Shown piece after piece: positions 44,795 through 53,745 of a stretch of 64,000 bases of DNA (the first letter of the stretch is position 1; each line of letters opens with the position of its first letter). Below the pieces are notes generated by a model. It did no database searches and was not told where the DNA came from. It was given only the letters and a program-made list of their open reading frames with translations. Both the position numbers and the translations under genes were made by a program. Source of the DNA: Pantoea piersonii (GTDB lineage: Bacteria; Pseudomonadota; Gammaproteobacteria; Enterobacterales; Enterobacteriaceae); the NCBI RefSeq assembly GCF_003612015.1, contig NZ_RARB01000001.1:620001-684000 (forward strand), given 5' to 3'.

Positions 44795-47342
44795 TCCGAC
44801 ATTTATTCCAAAAAACTACGTGGAAGCCCTGCCGCTGGATGCGGCAGGAAAAGCCCGGTTAAGCGCCTCGCTGCAACACGCCGAGGCGTTTCACTTCATA
44901 CACGATACGCTTGGCCAGGATGTAGCCGCCAGCGATCGTCCTGATGATGCGCCGCTTAAGTCAGTTTCCGCCCGCGTCAAAATGGCGTGGCCGGAATCGC
45001 TGGCCGACGGAAAGCAGTTCGGTAAGGATTACCTCGATCGCACCACGCTGAAGGCGATGCCAAAGGTCAAACGCTCGCTGATGTTCCCGGAAGCCTGGCG
45101 GACCAACCCGCTGGTGCGCGCCTGGAACTCGCTGCGCGGCGAAAAGCTGACGCATCGCTACGCCAGCGCGGAAGAGCAGCGCGCCGAGGAGAAGTGGCGT
45201 CATGTCGGATCTATCCGCCGCTATGTGCTGCTGATCCTGACCCTGTTCCAGACGGTTATCGCCACCTGGTACATGAAAACCATTCTGCCTTATCAGGGAT
45301 GGACGCTGCTCGATCCGATGGAGATGCTGAATCAGAACTGGCAACAGTCGGTGATGCAGATCCTGCCTTATGTACTGCAGACCGGCATTCTGTTCCTGTT
45401 CGCTATTCTGTTCTGCTGGGTCTCGGCGGGATTCTGGACCGCGCTGATGGGCTTTTTGCAGTTGCTGATTGGGCGCGACAAGTACAGCATCTCCTACTCG
45501 ACGGCAGGCGATGAGCCGCTTAACCCGGAGCACCGCACCGCGCTGATTATGCCGATCTGTAACGAAGATGTGGAACGCGTCTTCGCGGGCCTGCGCGCCA
45601 CCTGGGAATCGGTGGTTCGCACCGGCAACGCGGAGCACTTCGACGTTTACGTGCTGAGCGACAGCTACGATCCCGATATCGCGATTGCGGAGCAGAAGGC
45701 GTGGATGGAGCTGGTGCGCGACGTTGGCGGGGCAGGCAAGATTTTCTACCGCCGTCGTCGCCGCCGCGTGAAGCGTAAGAGCGGCAACATCGACGACTTT
45801 TGCCGTCGCTGGGGCAGCAACTACAGCTACATGGTGGTTCTGGACGCGGACAGCGTAATGAGCGGCGAATGTCTTACCGGCCTGGTGCGCATGATGGAAG
45901 CGAACCCTAACGCCGGTATTATCCAGTCTTCGCCGAAAGCGTCGGGCATGGACACGCTTTACGCGCGCTGTCAGCAGTTCGCCACGCGCGTTTACGGGCC
46001 GCTCTTCACCGCCGGTTTGCACTTCTGGCAGCTTGGCGAATCGCACTACTGGGGACATAACGCCATTATCCGCGTGAAGCCCTTTATTGAGCACTGTGCG
46101 CTGGCGCCGTTGCCGGGCGAGGGCTCCTTCGCCGGATCGATCCTGTCGCATGACTTTGTCGAAGCTGCGCTGATGCGCCGCGCCGGCTGGGGCGTATGGA
46201 TCGCCTACGATCTGCCGGGCTCGTATGAGGAGCTGCCGCCGAACCTGCTGGACGAGCTGAAGCGCGACCGACGCTGGTGTCACGGCAACCTGATGAACTT
46301 CCGCCTGTTCCTGGTGAAAGGCATGCATCCGGTGCACCGCGCGGTGTTCCTGACTGGTGTAATGTCCTATCTCTCGGCGCCGCTCTGGTTTATGTTCCTG
46401 GCGCTCTCCACGGCATTACAGGTCGTGCATACGCTCATGGAACCGACCTACTTCCTGCAGCCGAGGCAGCTCTTCCCGGTCTGGCCACAGTGGCGTCCTG
46501 AACTGGCGATCGCGCTCTTCTCGACAACGCTGGTGCTGCTCTTCCTGCCGAAGCTGCTCAGCGTGGTGCTGATCTGGTTCAAAGGGGCGAAACCTTACGG
46601 CGGCGCGTTCCGTCTGTTTATTTCGCTGCTGCTGGAAATGCTCTTCTCCGTCTTGCTGGCGCCGGTGCGTATGCTGTTCCACACCGTGTTTGTGGTCAGC
46701 GCTTTCCTGGGCTGGGAAGTGGTGTGGAACTCGCCGCAGCGCGACGATGACGCCACGCCGTGGAGCGAAGCATTCCGTCGTCATGGCTCGCAGATGCTGT
46801 TAGGCATTGTCTGGGCGGTCGGCATGGGCGTGCTGGATCTCAACTTCCTGTGGTGGCTGGCGCCGATTGTCTTCTCGCTGATCCTGTCGCCGTTCGTATC
46901 GGTGATGTCGAGCCGCGCGACGGTGGGGCTGAAGAGCAAGCGCGCAAAACTTTTCCTTATCCCGGAAGAGTACGAGCCGCCGAAAGAGCTGGTGGATACC
47001 GACCATTATCTGCAGCTCAACCGCGAGCGCGCCCTGAAGCATGGCTTTATGCATGCGCTGTTCCATCCGGCGTTTAACGCGCTGGCGACCGCGCTGGCGA
47101 CATCGCGTCACAGGCAGAGTCAGCTGCTTGATTATGCGCGCGATCGCCGCGTCGATCAGGCGCTGAGCGACGCGCCTGAGAAGCTGAGTCGCGAACAGCG
47201 TCTGCAACTTATCAGCGACCCGGTGGTGCTGGCGCGCGTTCACTCGCGTCTGTGGGAAAACGGCGATAAGTATCATCAGTGGGTGGAAAGCTATCAGAAG
47301 CTTGCGCTGAACCCGCTGGCGCTACCGCCGCAGGCGGGTTAA
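44787..47342 (+). CDS. opgH: Glucans biosynthesis glucosyltransferase H
   Basis: OpgH (MdoH) is an inner-membrane GT2 glucosyltransferase that makes the linear beta-1,2-glucan backbone from UDP-glucose and exports it; in E. coli it also delays cell division. The 851 residues (847 in E. coli) show about eight membrane segments. Between residues 240 and 500 lie the GT2 motifs: [19 protein letters not shown] (DxD type) and RDRRWCHGN (the RxxRW type). ATG 44787 lies inside the end of opgG, so translation is coupled. A terminator follows. Confidence 0.97.
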   Translation: MNNPTFIPKNYVEALPLDAAGKARLSASLQHAEAFHFIHDTLGQDVAASDRPDDAPLKSVSARVKMAWPESLADGKQFGKDYLDRTTLKAMPKVKRSLMFPEAWRTNPLVRAWNSLRGEKLTHRYASAEEQRAEEKWRHVGSIRRYVLLILTLFQTVIATWYMKTILPYQGWTLLDPMEMLNQNWQQSVMQILPYVLQTGILFLFAILFCWVSAGFWTALMGFLQLLIGRDKYSISYSTAGDEPLNPEHRTALIMPICNEDVERVFAGLRATWESVVRTGNAEHFDVYVLSDSYDPDIAIAEQKAWMELVRDVGGAGKIFYRRRRRRVKRKSGNIDDFCRRWGSNYSYMVVLDADSVMSGECLTGLVRMMEANPNAGIIQSSPKASGMDTLYARCQQFATRVYGPLFTAGLHFWQLGESHYWGHNAIIRVKPFIEHCALAPLPGEGSFAGSILSHDFVEAALMRRAGWGVWIAYDLPGSYEELPPNLLDELKRDRRWCHGNLMNFRLFLVKGMHPVHRAVFLTGVMSYLSAPLWFMFLALSTALQVVHTLMEPTYFLQPRQLFPVWPQWRPELAIALFSTTLVLLFLPKLLSVVLIWFKGAKPYGGAFRLFISLLLEMLFSVLLAPVRMLFHTVFVVSAFLGWEVVWNSPQRDDDATPWSEAFRRHGSQMLLGIVWAVGMGVLDLNFLWWLAPIVFSLILSPFVSVMSSRATVGLKSKRAKLFLIPEEYEPPKELVDTDHYLQLNRERALKHGFMHALFHPAFNALATALATSRHRQSQLLDYARDRRVDQALSDAPEKLSREQRLQLISDPVVLARVHSRLWENGDKYHQWVESYQKLALNPLALPPQAG

Positions 47343-47358
47343 GATTCATAATTGTGTA

Positions 47359-47383
47359 AAGCGGCAGCGATGCCGCTTTTTTT
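47359..47383 (+). terminator. Terminator of opgGH
   Basis: Arms AAGCGGCA and TGCCGCTT around the loop GCGA are followed by a T-run, 17 bp after the opgH stop. Confidence 0.9.
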
Positions 47384-47487
47384 ATGGGCGCATTTTAACG
47401 GCATCATTACGTTTTACTGGCGTAATAAGGCGACAAAAGACCTGACGCATTATCTACAATAGCGGCGGGCTGGAATGAGTAACGCGT

Positions 47488-47727
47488 GTGAAAAGTTTGC
47501 TGAAAATAATGATTGTCGCGCTGACGGCGCTACTATTAAGCGGGTGCGGCAGTATTATCAGTCGCGCCGTGCCCGGACAGGGACACGGCAACCAATATTA
47601 TCCTGGCGTGCAGTGGGATGTGCGCGACGGTCCATGGCGCGTACTGACCATTCTCGACCTGCCGCTGTCGCTGGTGGTGGACACCATGCTGCTGCCGGTT
47701 GATGCCCACCACGGACCTTATGAGTAA
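47488..47727 (+). CDS. yceK: DUF1375 lipoprotein YceK
   Basis: YceK is a small lipoprotein of unknown function. The 79-residue product has the lipobox LLLSGC (cysteine 20) and the conserved YPGVQWDVRDGP and DLPLSLVVDTMLLPVDAHHGPY. It starts with GTG 47488. Its stop directly abuts the stop of the convergent msyB gene. Confidence 0.93.
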   Translation: MKSLLKIMIVALTALLLSGCGSIISRAVPGQGHGNQYYPGVQWDVRDGPWRVLTILDLPLSLVVDTMLLPVDAHHGPYE

Positions 47728-48126
47728 TCAGAGCAGTCGATCTGACTCGCTGTTATCATCTTCCCACTCTTGCGCCGCCGTTTCGCCCTCTTCGCTGTCG
47801 AGCGGAGGCTCAAGCTGAAATTCCCCTTCATCCCATTCGTGCAGCGTATTCTCAGCTAACCACTCCTGACGCAGCTCGACCTCGTCGAAATCGCCGTCAA
47901 AAATTGCCTGTGCCGCTTCGCCGCTGCGGATCGGCAGACACTCGCCCGATTCGCCTTCCTCTTCAAAGAATTCTGCCTGCCACATAATATCGCCATCCTG
48001 CATAACGTACTTCTGCAGGCCAAACTGACTGATGCTGGCATCCTCTTCTTCAATGTCGGGATGATCGGCGAGAAACTCTTCACGTGCAGCCTCGATGGCT
48101 TCTTCTAAGGTACTGAACATGCTCAT
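47728..48126 (-). CDS. msyB: Acidic protein MsyB
   Basis: MsyB is a very acidic cytosolic protein, identified in E. coli as a multicopy suppressor of secY and secA defects. The 132-residue product (124 in E. coli) starts MSMFSTLEEAIEAAREEFLAD and keeps the conserved YVMQDGDIMWQAEFF and NTLHEWDEGEFQLEPPLD, with an acidic tail. The start at ATG 48126 is the only reasonable one. Confidence 0.94.
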   Translation of the reverse strand: MSMFSTLEEAIEAAREEFLADHPDIEEEDASISQFGLQKYVMQDGDIMWQAEFFEEEGESGECLPIRSGEAAQAIFDGDFDEVELRQEWLAENTLHEWDEGEFQLEPPLDSEEGETAAQEWEDDNSESDRLL

Positions 48127-48237
48127 TACTCTTCTCCTTGCCTCATTAAAGGGATGTCAGAGAAGGATAGACGAAATTTTTCAGGGGAAAGTACGAAAAA
48201 GAGACGGCGGGAGAGAAAGTCATCCCGCCGTCATCGA

Positions 48238-48504
48238 TCAAAGTGATTTTTGCGGAAAGTGCAGCACCGGACGCACCGTTTCACGCATAACGGGCGCAGA
48301 GTAGCGAATACAACATTTAATGCAGGGTTTCACTTTTTTAAAATTAATTCGCGCAATAGATAATGCCTGATTCAGGTTATATAGCGTGCCGATAAAAACG
48401 ATATCTTCTTTACCAGGCATGCGCTTACACTCTTTGCGGTGTAAATAATGATAATTATCCTGATCGGTACTGATAGTTACGTAGTAATAGATGCCTTTAT
48501 TCAT
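48238..48504 (-). CDS. Small protein with His/Cys cluster, unknown
   Basis: This 88-residue product is preceded by a good site (AGGAAC, 8 bases before ATG 48504). Its core, HYLHRKECKR followed 30 residues later by KPCIKCC, resembles the Cys/His spacing of small Ada-type zinc-binding modules, where an A/S-I-A-R-I-N helix precedes the last pair; this is weak inference. It is more AT-rich than its neighbours and stands next to an AT-rich non-coding stretch, both hints of foreign origin. No family recognised. Confidence 0.6.
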   Translation of the reverse strand: MNKGIYYYVTISTDQDNYHYLHRKECKRMPGKEDIVFIGTLYNLNQALSIARINFKKVKPCIKCCIRYSAPVMRETVRPVLHFPQKSL

Positions 48505-48988
48505 TTTTATGTTCCTGCTAGAGGTTTGCTGTGTGTAATCTTTTTATATTTTTAAAAGAGCAGCTAAATAATTAACTGCTAAGAGCGAAACTACCGATAT
48601 GTATCTAAATGTTCAAATTCCATAAAGGTATAAAGCAGTCACCTGAAAGGCATAATGCTTATATACGACAGGTTTAATCAGACAATGCCTTGTAAAATAA
48701 GTTAATTTTACTGCATACATAAGCTAAAGCAAAGAATTGTCAATGAACAAATAAGAAAAGACCTGGAGATAATATAAATCAGATCCAACCAGGATAAATC
48801 TCAAACATTAATTTTACAGGTAAAGAATAACGCTATTAAGGGCCGTAAACGCTTTTCCGTCAAAATTAATACAGTAGGCATAAACAATAAATTATTGAGG
48901 CAAACCAGCGCAAGTTGTCCTTTAGTTTAAAATGGACCTTACGGAAAGGTCTGTAAGTTTTTAACGTTTAAAAACAAGGAGTTGAGCC
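48505..48988. other. AT-rich intergenic stretch with several inverted repeats
   Basis: This 484-bp region is distinctly AT-rich against GC-rich neighbours. It holds no sizeable gene. Visible structure: an imperfect 22-bp palindrome at 48559-48580 (AGCAGCTAAAT against AATTAACTGCT), arms GACCTT/AAGGTC around a 5-nt loop at 48935-48951, and GTTTTTAA/TTAAAAAC around CGT at 48957-48975. The last two directly precede the 13-codon reading frame. Confidence 0.5.
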
Positions 48989-49030
48989 ATGATGCGGCTT
49001 ATTGTAAGCGTAAGCGGTAGTAATGCTTAA
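48989..49030 (+). CDS. Possible 13-residue peptide with strong ribosome site
   Basis: AAGGAG lies 7 bases before ATG 48989, which opens MMRLIVSVSGSNA and ends at TAA 49028-49030. A perfect 12-bp inverted repeat follows at 49031-49060. The layout of hairpins, ribosome site, short peptide and hairpin looks like a leader-peptide unit, yet no gene lies downstream on the plus strand: lpxL is convergent. It may be a small independent transcript. No homolog recalled. Confidence 0.35.
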   Translation: MMRLIVSVSGSNA

Positions 49031-49060
49031 CGCCAGCGGGTGTAAGGGCACCCGCTGGCG
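49031..49060. terminator. Hairpin between the short reading frame and lpxL
   Basis: Arms CGCCAGCGGGTG and CACCCGCTGGCG enclose TAAGGG, directly after the short frame and 6 bp before the lpxL stop. No good T-run on either side; it probably ends lpxL or the short transcript. Confidence 0.6.
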
Positions 49061-49065
49061 AGAGA

Positions 49066-49989
49066 TTAGTAGCGTGAAGGCTCGCCTTCGGGGCGGGTTT
49101 TAAAGCGGCGATGCAGCCACATATATTGCTCAGGCGCCAGCAGCACGCCTTCTTCCACCACTTTATTCATTTGCGCGGCGGTTGCGACATCGCTGTCGAG
49201 CGGCATCTGCTCGCTGACGTCAGGTAAAATCAGCATCTGATAGCCGCGGCCGTGCGGCAGACGACGCGGAACAAAAGGCACCACGTGCGGCTTGCCGCTG
49301 CGGATCAGCAGATAGGTGCCCACCGTGGTAGCGGCTTTTTCCACCGCAAAGAAGGGCACAAACACGCTGCTGCGCGGGCCGTAGTCGTGATCGGGCGCGT
49401 ACCAGATAATATCGCCGTTTTTCAGCGCGCGGATCATGCCTTTCAAATCCTTGCGATCGAGCATGCTTTTGTTAGAGCGCATACGGCCCCAGGTCTGCAG
49501 CCAGTCGAGCAGCTTATTATCGTTAGGTCGATAAACGCCGATGCCGGGATTGTAGATGCCAAAAATACGCGCGCCTAACTCCAGCGTCAGAAAGTGCATA
49601 CCGATAAGCAGCACGCCGCGCTGTTCATCTTTGGCTTTTTGAATATGCTCAAGACCTGAAACATCAAACCACTTTTTAATGCGCCAGTCGGGCCAGAACC
49701 ATGCCATGCCGGTTTCGATTAACCCCATGCCTACCGACTCAAAGTTATGCTTTACCATCGCATCTCGCTCGCTGGCAGGCATATCGGGAAAGCAGAGTTC
49801 CAGATTACGCTGGGCGATGGCGACGCGGCGCTTTAAAAAGCGCATCGCGATACGGCCTAAGCCGCAACCGAGCACGTAGAGTAACGGGTAGGGCAGCAGG
49901 ACCAGCAGATAGAGAAAAGCGATGCCCAACCAGGTCAGCCAGTAACGGGGATGAAGGAGCTCTCGGGAAAATTGCGGCAGTTGAGTCAT
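49066..49989 (-). CDS. lpxL: Lipid A lauroyltransferase
   Basis: LpxL (HtrB) transfers laurate from acyl-ACP to Kdo2-lipid IVA at the inner membrane. The 307-residue product (306 in E. coli) has one N-terminal membrane segment and the catalytic HX4E motif in [13 protein letters not shown], followed by the conserved [11 protein letters not shown] and [15 protein letters not shown]. It faces trhO divergently, as in E. coli. In E. coli mdtG lies between msyB and lpxL; it is absent here. Confidence 0.96.
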   Translation of the reverse strand: MTQLPQFSRELLHPRYWLTWLGIAFLYLLVLLPYPLLYVLGCGLGRIAMRFLKRRVAIAQRNLELCFPDMPASERDAMVKHNFESVGMGLIETGMAWFWPDWRIKKWFDVSGLEHIQKAKDEQRGVLLIGMHFLTLELGARIFGIYNPGIGVYRPNDNKLLDWLQTWGRMRSNKSMLDRKDLKGMIRALKNGDIIWYAPDHDYGPRSSVFVPFFAVEKAATTVGTYLLIRSGKPHVVPFVPRRLPHGRGYQMLILPDVSEQMPLDSDVATAAQMNKVVEEGVLLAPEQYMWLHRRFKTRPEGEPSRY

Positions 49990-50229
49990 AGAGAAAAGCT
50001 TATCCTGCGTAAGGCGCCCATTGACGCCAATATCTCGTTGATTTTCCCCTATTGTGCCAGCTTTTCTTCTGCGCTGAAATAAATGCGGGCTGATTGCGCA
50101 TGCGGCGAACTGAAAATAGCCAGGCCAGCAGAGCGGTTAAAAAGGGGGCCAGATCAATTTTCTTTGCATCCTGGTGCTTTGCTGTATCATGTGCGGCGCA
50201 ATTTTTTATCCAAAACAGGAACGAACACC

Positions 50230-51276
50230 ATGCCAGTGTTACATAACCTTGTTAACAACAAAGAGCTGAAGGCGCGCATGCTGGCGGAAACCGAACCGCG
50301 CACGACCGTCTCGTTCTACAAATACTTCCACATCGCCGATCCCCAGGCTTTTCGCGACGCGCTTTATCTCGGCCTGACCGAGCTGAAGGTTTTTGGCCGC
50401 GTCTACGTGGCGAAAGAGGGCATCAACGCGCAAATCAGCGTGCCAGCCAGCCTCTATGAAAAAATGAAGGCTTTTCTCTACGGCTTTGATGCGGCGCTGG
50501 ATAATTTGCGCATGAATATCGCGCTTGATGACGACGGCAAATCTTTCTGGGTGCTACGCCTGAAGGTACGCGATCGCATCGTGGCGGACGGTATTGAAGA
50601 TGAGAGCTTCGACGCCAGCGATGTTGGCACCTACCTGAAGGCGGCGGATGTTAACGCGATGCTGGACGATCCTGACGCAGTGTTTGTCGATATGCGCAAC
50701 CACTACGAATATGAAGTGGGCCGCTTTGACAATGCAATGGAGATTCCGGCCGATACCTTCCGCGATCAGCTGCCGATGGCGGTCGAGATGCTGCAAGAGC
50801 AGAAAGACAAAAAAATCGTTATGTACTGCACCGGCGGCATTCGCTGCGAAAAGGCGAGCGCCTGGATGCGTCATAACGGTTTCGAGGATGTGTACCATAT
50901 CGAAGGCGGCATTATCGAATATGCGCGCCGTGCGCGCGAGCAGGGTTTGCCGGTGCGCTTCAGGGGCAAGAACTTCGTCTTCGACGAGCGAATGGGCGAG
51001 CGGATCTCAGACGATGTGCTGTCGCAATGTCATCAGTGCGGCGCGCCGTGCGATACCCACACTAACTGCGTCAACGACGGCTGTCATCTGCTGTTTATTC
51101 AGTGCCCGAGCTGCGCCGAGAAGTTTCACAACTGCTGCAGCCCGCTCTGTATGGAAGAGTCGCAGCTGTCGCCGGAAGAGCAGCGCGCGCGCCGCGCCGG
51201 TCGTGAAAACGGCAATAAAATTTTCAATAAATCGCGTGGCCGTCTGACGATGGCGATCCCGTCGCCAGAGAAAGAG
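50230..51276 (+). CDS. trhO: tRNA uridine(34) 5-hydroxylase TrhO
   Basis: TrhO (YceA) is a rhodanese-type protein that performs oxygen-dependent 5-hydroxylation of wobble uridine in tRNA. From ATG 50230 the frame encodes about 349 residues up to the stop at 51277-51279 (E. coli: 350). It has an N-terminal acylphosphatase-like domain, a rhodanese domain with active-site Cys in [13 protein letters not shown], and a C-terminal cysteine-rich zinc-type region ([11 protein letters not shown]...[12 protein letters not shown]). CAGGAAC lies 9 bases upstream. Confidence 0.95.
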
Positions 51277-51286
51277 TAACGCTTCG

Positions 51287-51315
51287 AGCCTGACGCGCCT
51301 GCGTCAGGCTTTTTT
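51287..51315 (+). terminator. Terminator of trhO
   Basis: Arms AGCCTGACGC and GCGTCAGGCT around GCCT, followed by five T residues, 8 bp after the trhO stop and before the convergent solA end. Confidence 0.9.
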
Positions 51316-51321
51316 CTCTCT

Positions 51322-52440
51322 TCAGCGGTCGAAGCGGGAAAGCGAGAAGGGCGCGAGATCAAACGAAAAGGGTTTATCAAGCGCAAACTCCGTCGCCAGC
51401 TCACCCAGCACGCTGGCAAACTTAAACCCATGTCCGCTAAGGCCGGTAATAATCAGGCGATTTGGCTCATCCGGCAGGGTATCGATAATAAAATCTTCAT
51501 CTGGACTCACATCGTAGCTACAGGCTTCGCCGTGCAGGCAAACGCCCACCCCAGGCAAGAATTTACGCAGAAACGCAAAGGCGTCACTGCCGTCTTCGGC
51601 GAAGCTGCCGAATGGCTTGCGATCTTCCGGCTGCTTCATCGGTTGGCCGCCGTCATGGCGTCCTAATTTCAGCGCATTGTTGTCCGCCGGGAAGCCGTAA
51701 AACTGGCTGCCATTCTCCATCTCTACTGTAAAGCCAGGGAATTTATTGTTTTCGCTGTAGCGGCCGTCGGCCTGATACCAGGCGAACACTTTGCGCGTCG
51801 GCTTCAGCGGCAAATTGGGCACCAGCTTGCCGACCCAGGTTCCGGCGCTGATCAGCAGTTTACGCGCGCGGAAGGTGCCGTCTGCCGTCACCACCTGCTG
51901 CAGATCGCCGTCACGGCCAATCTGCGATACGCCGCAGTTAAACAGCTGCGCGCAGCCCGCCTGCTCGGCGAGCGAAATCCAGCTGCGCACCGCCTGCTCG
52001 CACTTCAGATAGCCTGACTGAGGCTCAAACACGCCGATATAACCGTCAGGCACGCTGATCTGCGGCCAGCGCTGCCGAACTTCATCTGCCTGCAGCACCT
52101 GCACGTCGAGCTTCCACGCCTGCGCGCTCTCGATCACGTTGCGAATGAATTCTGAGTGAAGGGGCGCAAGATTGATAATGCCGCTGCGGTGCATGATGCG
52201 TTCGCCAGCCTGCTTCTCCAGCTCGTCCCACAGCGTCTGCGCGCGTAGCACCAGCGGAACATAGCGTTCGCCTTCGCCGTAGGCGTGGCGGATCAGGCGC
52301 GTTTCGCCGTGATGCGTGCCCTGGTTATGCGGCGGATGGCTGGAATCGATCATCAGCACCGACAGGCCCGCCTGGGTGGCATAAAAGCCTGCGGCGGCGC
52401 CTACGGAACCGCTGCCCACCACAATCAGATCATAAATCAT
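51322..52440 (-). CDS. solA: N-methyl-L-tryptophan oxidase
   Basis: SolA is a monomeric sarcosine oxidase-family flavoenzyme that oxidatively demethylates N-methyl-L-tryptophan and sarcosine. The 372-residue protein has the dinucleotide-binding N-terminus [20 protein letters not shown] and, near residue 308, the cysteine that binds FAD covalently ([15 protein letters not shown]). The length equals the E. coli enzyme. Confidence 0.95.
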   Translation of the reverse strand: MIYDLIVVGSGSVGAAAGFYATQAGLSVLMIDSSHPPHNQGTHHGETRLIRHAYGEGERYVPLVLRAQTLWDELEKQAGERIMHRSGIINLAPLHSEFIRNVIESAQAWKLDVQVLQADEVRQRWPQISVPDGYIGVFEPQSGYLKCEQAVRSWISLAEQAGCAQLFNCGVSQIGRDGDLQQVVTADGTFRARKLLISAGTWVGKLVPNLPLKPTRKVFAWYQADGRYSENNKFPGFTVEMENGSQFYGFPADNNALKLGRHDGGQPMKQPEDRKPFGSFAEDGSDAFAFLRKFLPGVGVCLHGEACSYDVSPDEDFIIDTLPDEPNRLIITGLSGHGFKFASVLGELATEFALDKPFSFDLAPFSLSRFDR

Positions 52441-52497
52441 TGAATGGAAACTCCTGTAAGCCGTAACACGCTCAGCAGCATAACAGAATCAGAAATG

Positions 52498-52520
52498 AAA
52501 AAGGCACCCCTGAGGGTGCC
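52498..52520 (-). terminator. Terminator of bssS
   Basis: On the minus strand GGCACCC-TCAG-GGGTGCC is followed by five T residues, 18 bp after the bssS stop. Confidence 0.85.
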
Positions 52521-52537
52521 CGTTCATCTGGCGGAGA

Positions 52538-52795
52538 CTAATGTTTGGACTGGTAACGTTCCATCTGCTCGGCCGATTCGATCTTGGCAATGCCAGCTTC
52601 GAGAATAGAAATAAATTGCCTTGCCACGTCTGTTGTCAGCCAGTAGGTCGGTCCGACGTCTGCTTCTTCTTCTTTTTGATCCTGCGATGAAAGCGAGTGT
52701 AAGCGGATCATCATAGCGTCGTAGCTGTCTACGGTACTGATATCCCAGCCCACCAGCGGGTGAGTCTGAATAACGTCTTTATTATTACTGTCCAT
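52538..52795 (-). CDS. bssS: Biofilm regulator BssS
   Basis: BssS (YceP) is a small protein that in E. coli affects biofilm formation and indole/AI-2 signalling; mechanism unknown. The 85-residue product has the identical blocks VIQTHPLVGWDISTVDSYDA and WLTTDVARQFISILEAGIA. The middle segment (about residues 34-50) is variable. It stands alone with its own terminator; a 220-bp AT-rich region follows upstream. Confidence 0.94.
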   Translation of the reverse strand: MDSNNKDVIQTHPLVGWDISTVDSYDAMMIRLHSLSSQDQKEEEADVGPTYWLTTDVARQFISILEAGIAKIESAEQMERYQSKH

Positions 52796-52967
52796 TATAA
52801 CCTCCTTATTACTCGTTAAACGAAGTGCATGATGAGGTTCAATGCGGCTTTTTTATCCAGTAGCGAGACAATTATAACAGAAAATAAGCTCTATCCGATT
52901 AAAAAGTGCGGCGAACAAAAAGTGAGCGAAATATTCGGCGTTAAAAAAGGCATTAAAAAAAATAAAA

Positions 52968-52993
52968 TGCCTGACGCATCAGGCAGTTTTTTT
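52968..52993. terminator. Two-way terminator between bssS leader region and the 89-residue gene
   Basis: Arms TGCCTGA and TCAGGCA around CGCA have A-runs on the left and a T-run on the right, so the hairpin works in both directions. On the minus strand it ends the 89-residue gene. Confidence 0.8.
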
Positions 52994-53015
52994 GTACGGT
53001 GACGCGCGGAAAAAA

Positions 53016-53285
53016 TCAGGCCAGGGGGTCAGCCGGCTGCGCGCTGTGTGGCTTTTGCAACGTCAGCGCCAGACGGGCGAAATGCTGTTGCAAATGTTCG
53101 TCATGGTTCTGGTTTTGCGCCTCAAGCGTCAGGTGATGTACCAGCAACTGAGCGGCGCGCTCGTCGAGGCAGAGAGTAAGACTGGAGAAGGCACTTTCCA
53201 GCACCGTCAGGCGACGCTGCTGTTCAGCAATCAGCGCCAGCAGCTCACCGAAGGTCATGGCCTCTTCCGGGTTTTCGGTCATCAT
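53016..53285 (-). CDS. Small coiled-coil-like protein (89 residues), unknown
   Basis: ATG 53285 has a near-perfect ribosome site (AGGAGGTG, 9 bases upstream) and the frame ends at a terminator, so this is probably a real single-gene unit. The product (MMTENPEEAMTFGELLALI...) is mainly helical with heptad-like Leu spacing (LLALIAEQQRRLTVLESAFSS), suggesting a small coiled-coil dimer. It contains a His/Asn/Gln-rich stretch (LEAQNQNHDEHLQQHFARL). No family recognised. It lies between bssS and dinI. Confidence 0.65.
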   Translation of the reverse strand: MMTENPEEAMTFGELLALIAEQQRRLTVLESAFSSLTLCLDERAAQLLVHHLTLEAQNQNHDEHLQQHFARLALTLQKPHSAQPADPLA

Positions 53286-53385
53286 TTCGTCGCACCTCCT
53301 GTTAAGCATAACGAGCGCAAGAATAGGCGATTGATCGATCTGAGTCTAGATGCAGGAAAAAGTTCTGGCGAGAGGAGAGAGCGAT

Positions 53386-53411
53386 AAAAAAGCCGGATGG
53401 CGACACCCGGC
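53386..53411 (-). terminator. Terminator of dinI
   Basis: On the minus strand GCCGGGTG-TCGC-CATCCGGC is an 8-bp stem with one G-U pair, followed by six T residues, 20 bp after the dinI stop. Confidence 0.8.
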
Positions 53412-53430
53412 AAAAACTGCGCAGTGGCGG

Positions 53431-53676
53431 TTAATCGGTAATAAACCAGTCGTCAGCGCTTTCCCAGGTTTCCTGTAAAATATCGCTGATACGATCGCGC
53501 GTCTCTTTACCACCGCCCAGCACACTAAGCTGGTTCGCAGTGGCATAGCGCACCTTGACGTGATTCTGGTCGTCGGGAAACTCTTCATCGATACGGCGGG
53601 AAAGTTCTGCCGTCAGCGCCTCCATGGCGCCGGACGGAAGCGGGGACGTTTTGGCAACGGTAATTTCAACACGCAT
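53431..53676 (-). CDS. dinI: DNA damage-inducible protein DinI
   Basis: DinI binds RecA filaments and modulates the SOS response, slowing LexA/UmuD cleavage or stabilising the filament. The 81-residue length equals E. coli DinI, and the blocks ITVAKTSPLPSGAMEAL, SRRIDEEFPDD and ILQETWESADDWF are conserved, the acidic C-terminal helix being the RecA-contact. A LexA box lies just upstream. Confidence 0.96.
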   Translation of the reverse strand: MRVEITVAKTSPLPSGAMEALTAELSRRIDEEFPDDQNHVKVRYATANQLSVLGGGKETRDRISDILQETWESADDWFITD

Positions 53677-53694
53677 AGCAGCCTCCGGATTAGA

Positions 53695-53714
53695 TGCTGT
53701 ATATATTTACAGTA
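53695..53714. promoter_or_regulatory. LexA box (SOS operator) of dinI
   Basis: TGCTGTATATATTTACAGTA fits the LexA consensus TACTGTATATATATACAGTA, with the CTG-N10-CAG core intact, 18 bp before the dinI start. Confidence 0.92.
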
Positions 53715-53745
53715 TATTCGGGCCGGAGGCAAGCGAAAGCGCAGA

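Noticed and set aside
44961-46337. 458-residue open frame antisense to opgH
   Set aside because: It is the mirror of strongly conserved OpgH codons, Arg/His/Gln-rich without domains, and has no start signal.
48559-48580. Imperfect 22-bp palindrome as a terminator of an RNA on the minus strand
   Set aside because: The stem has two mismatches and only a weak CTTTT follows; kept as structure in the region entry rather than as a terminator.
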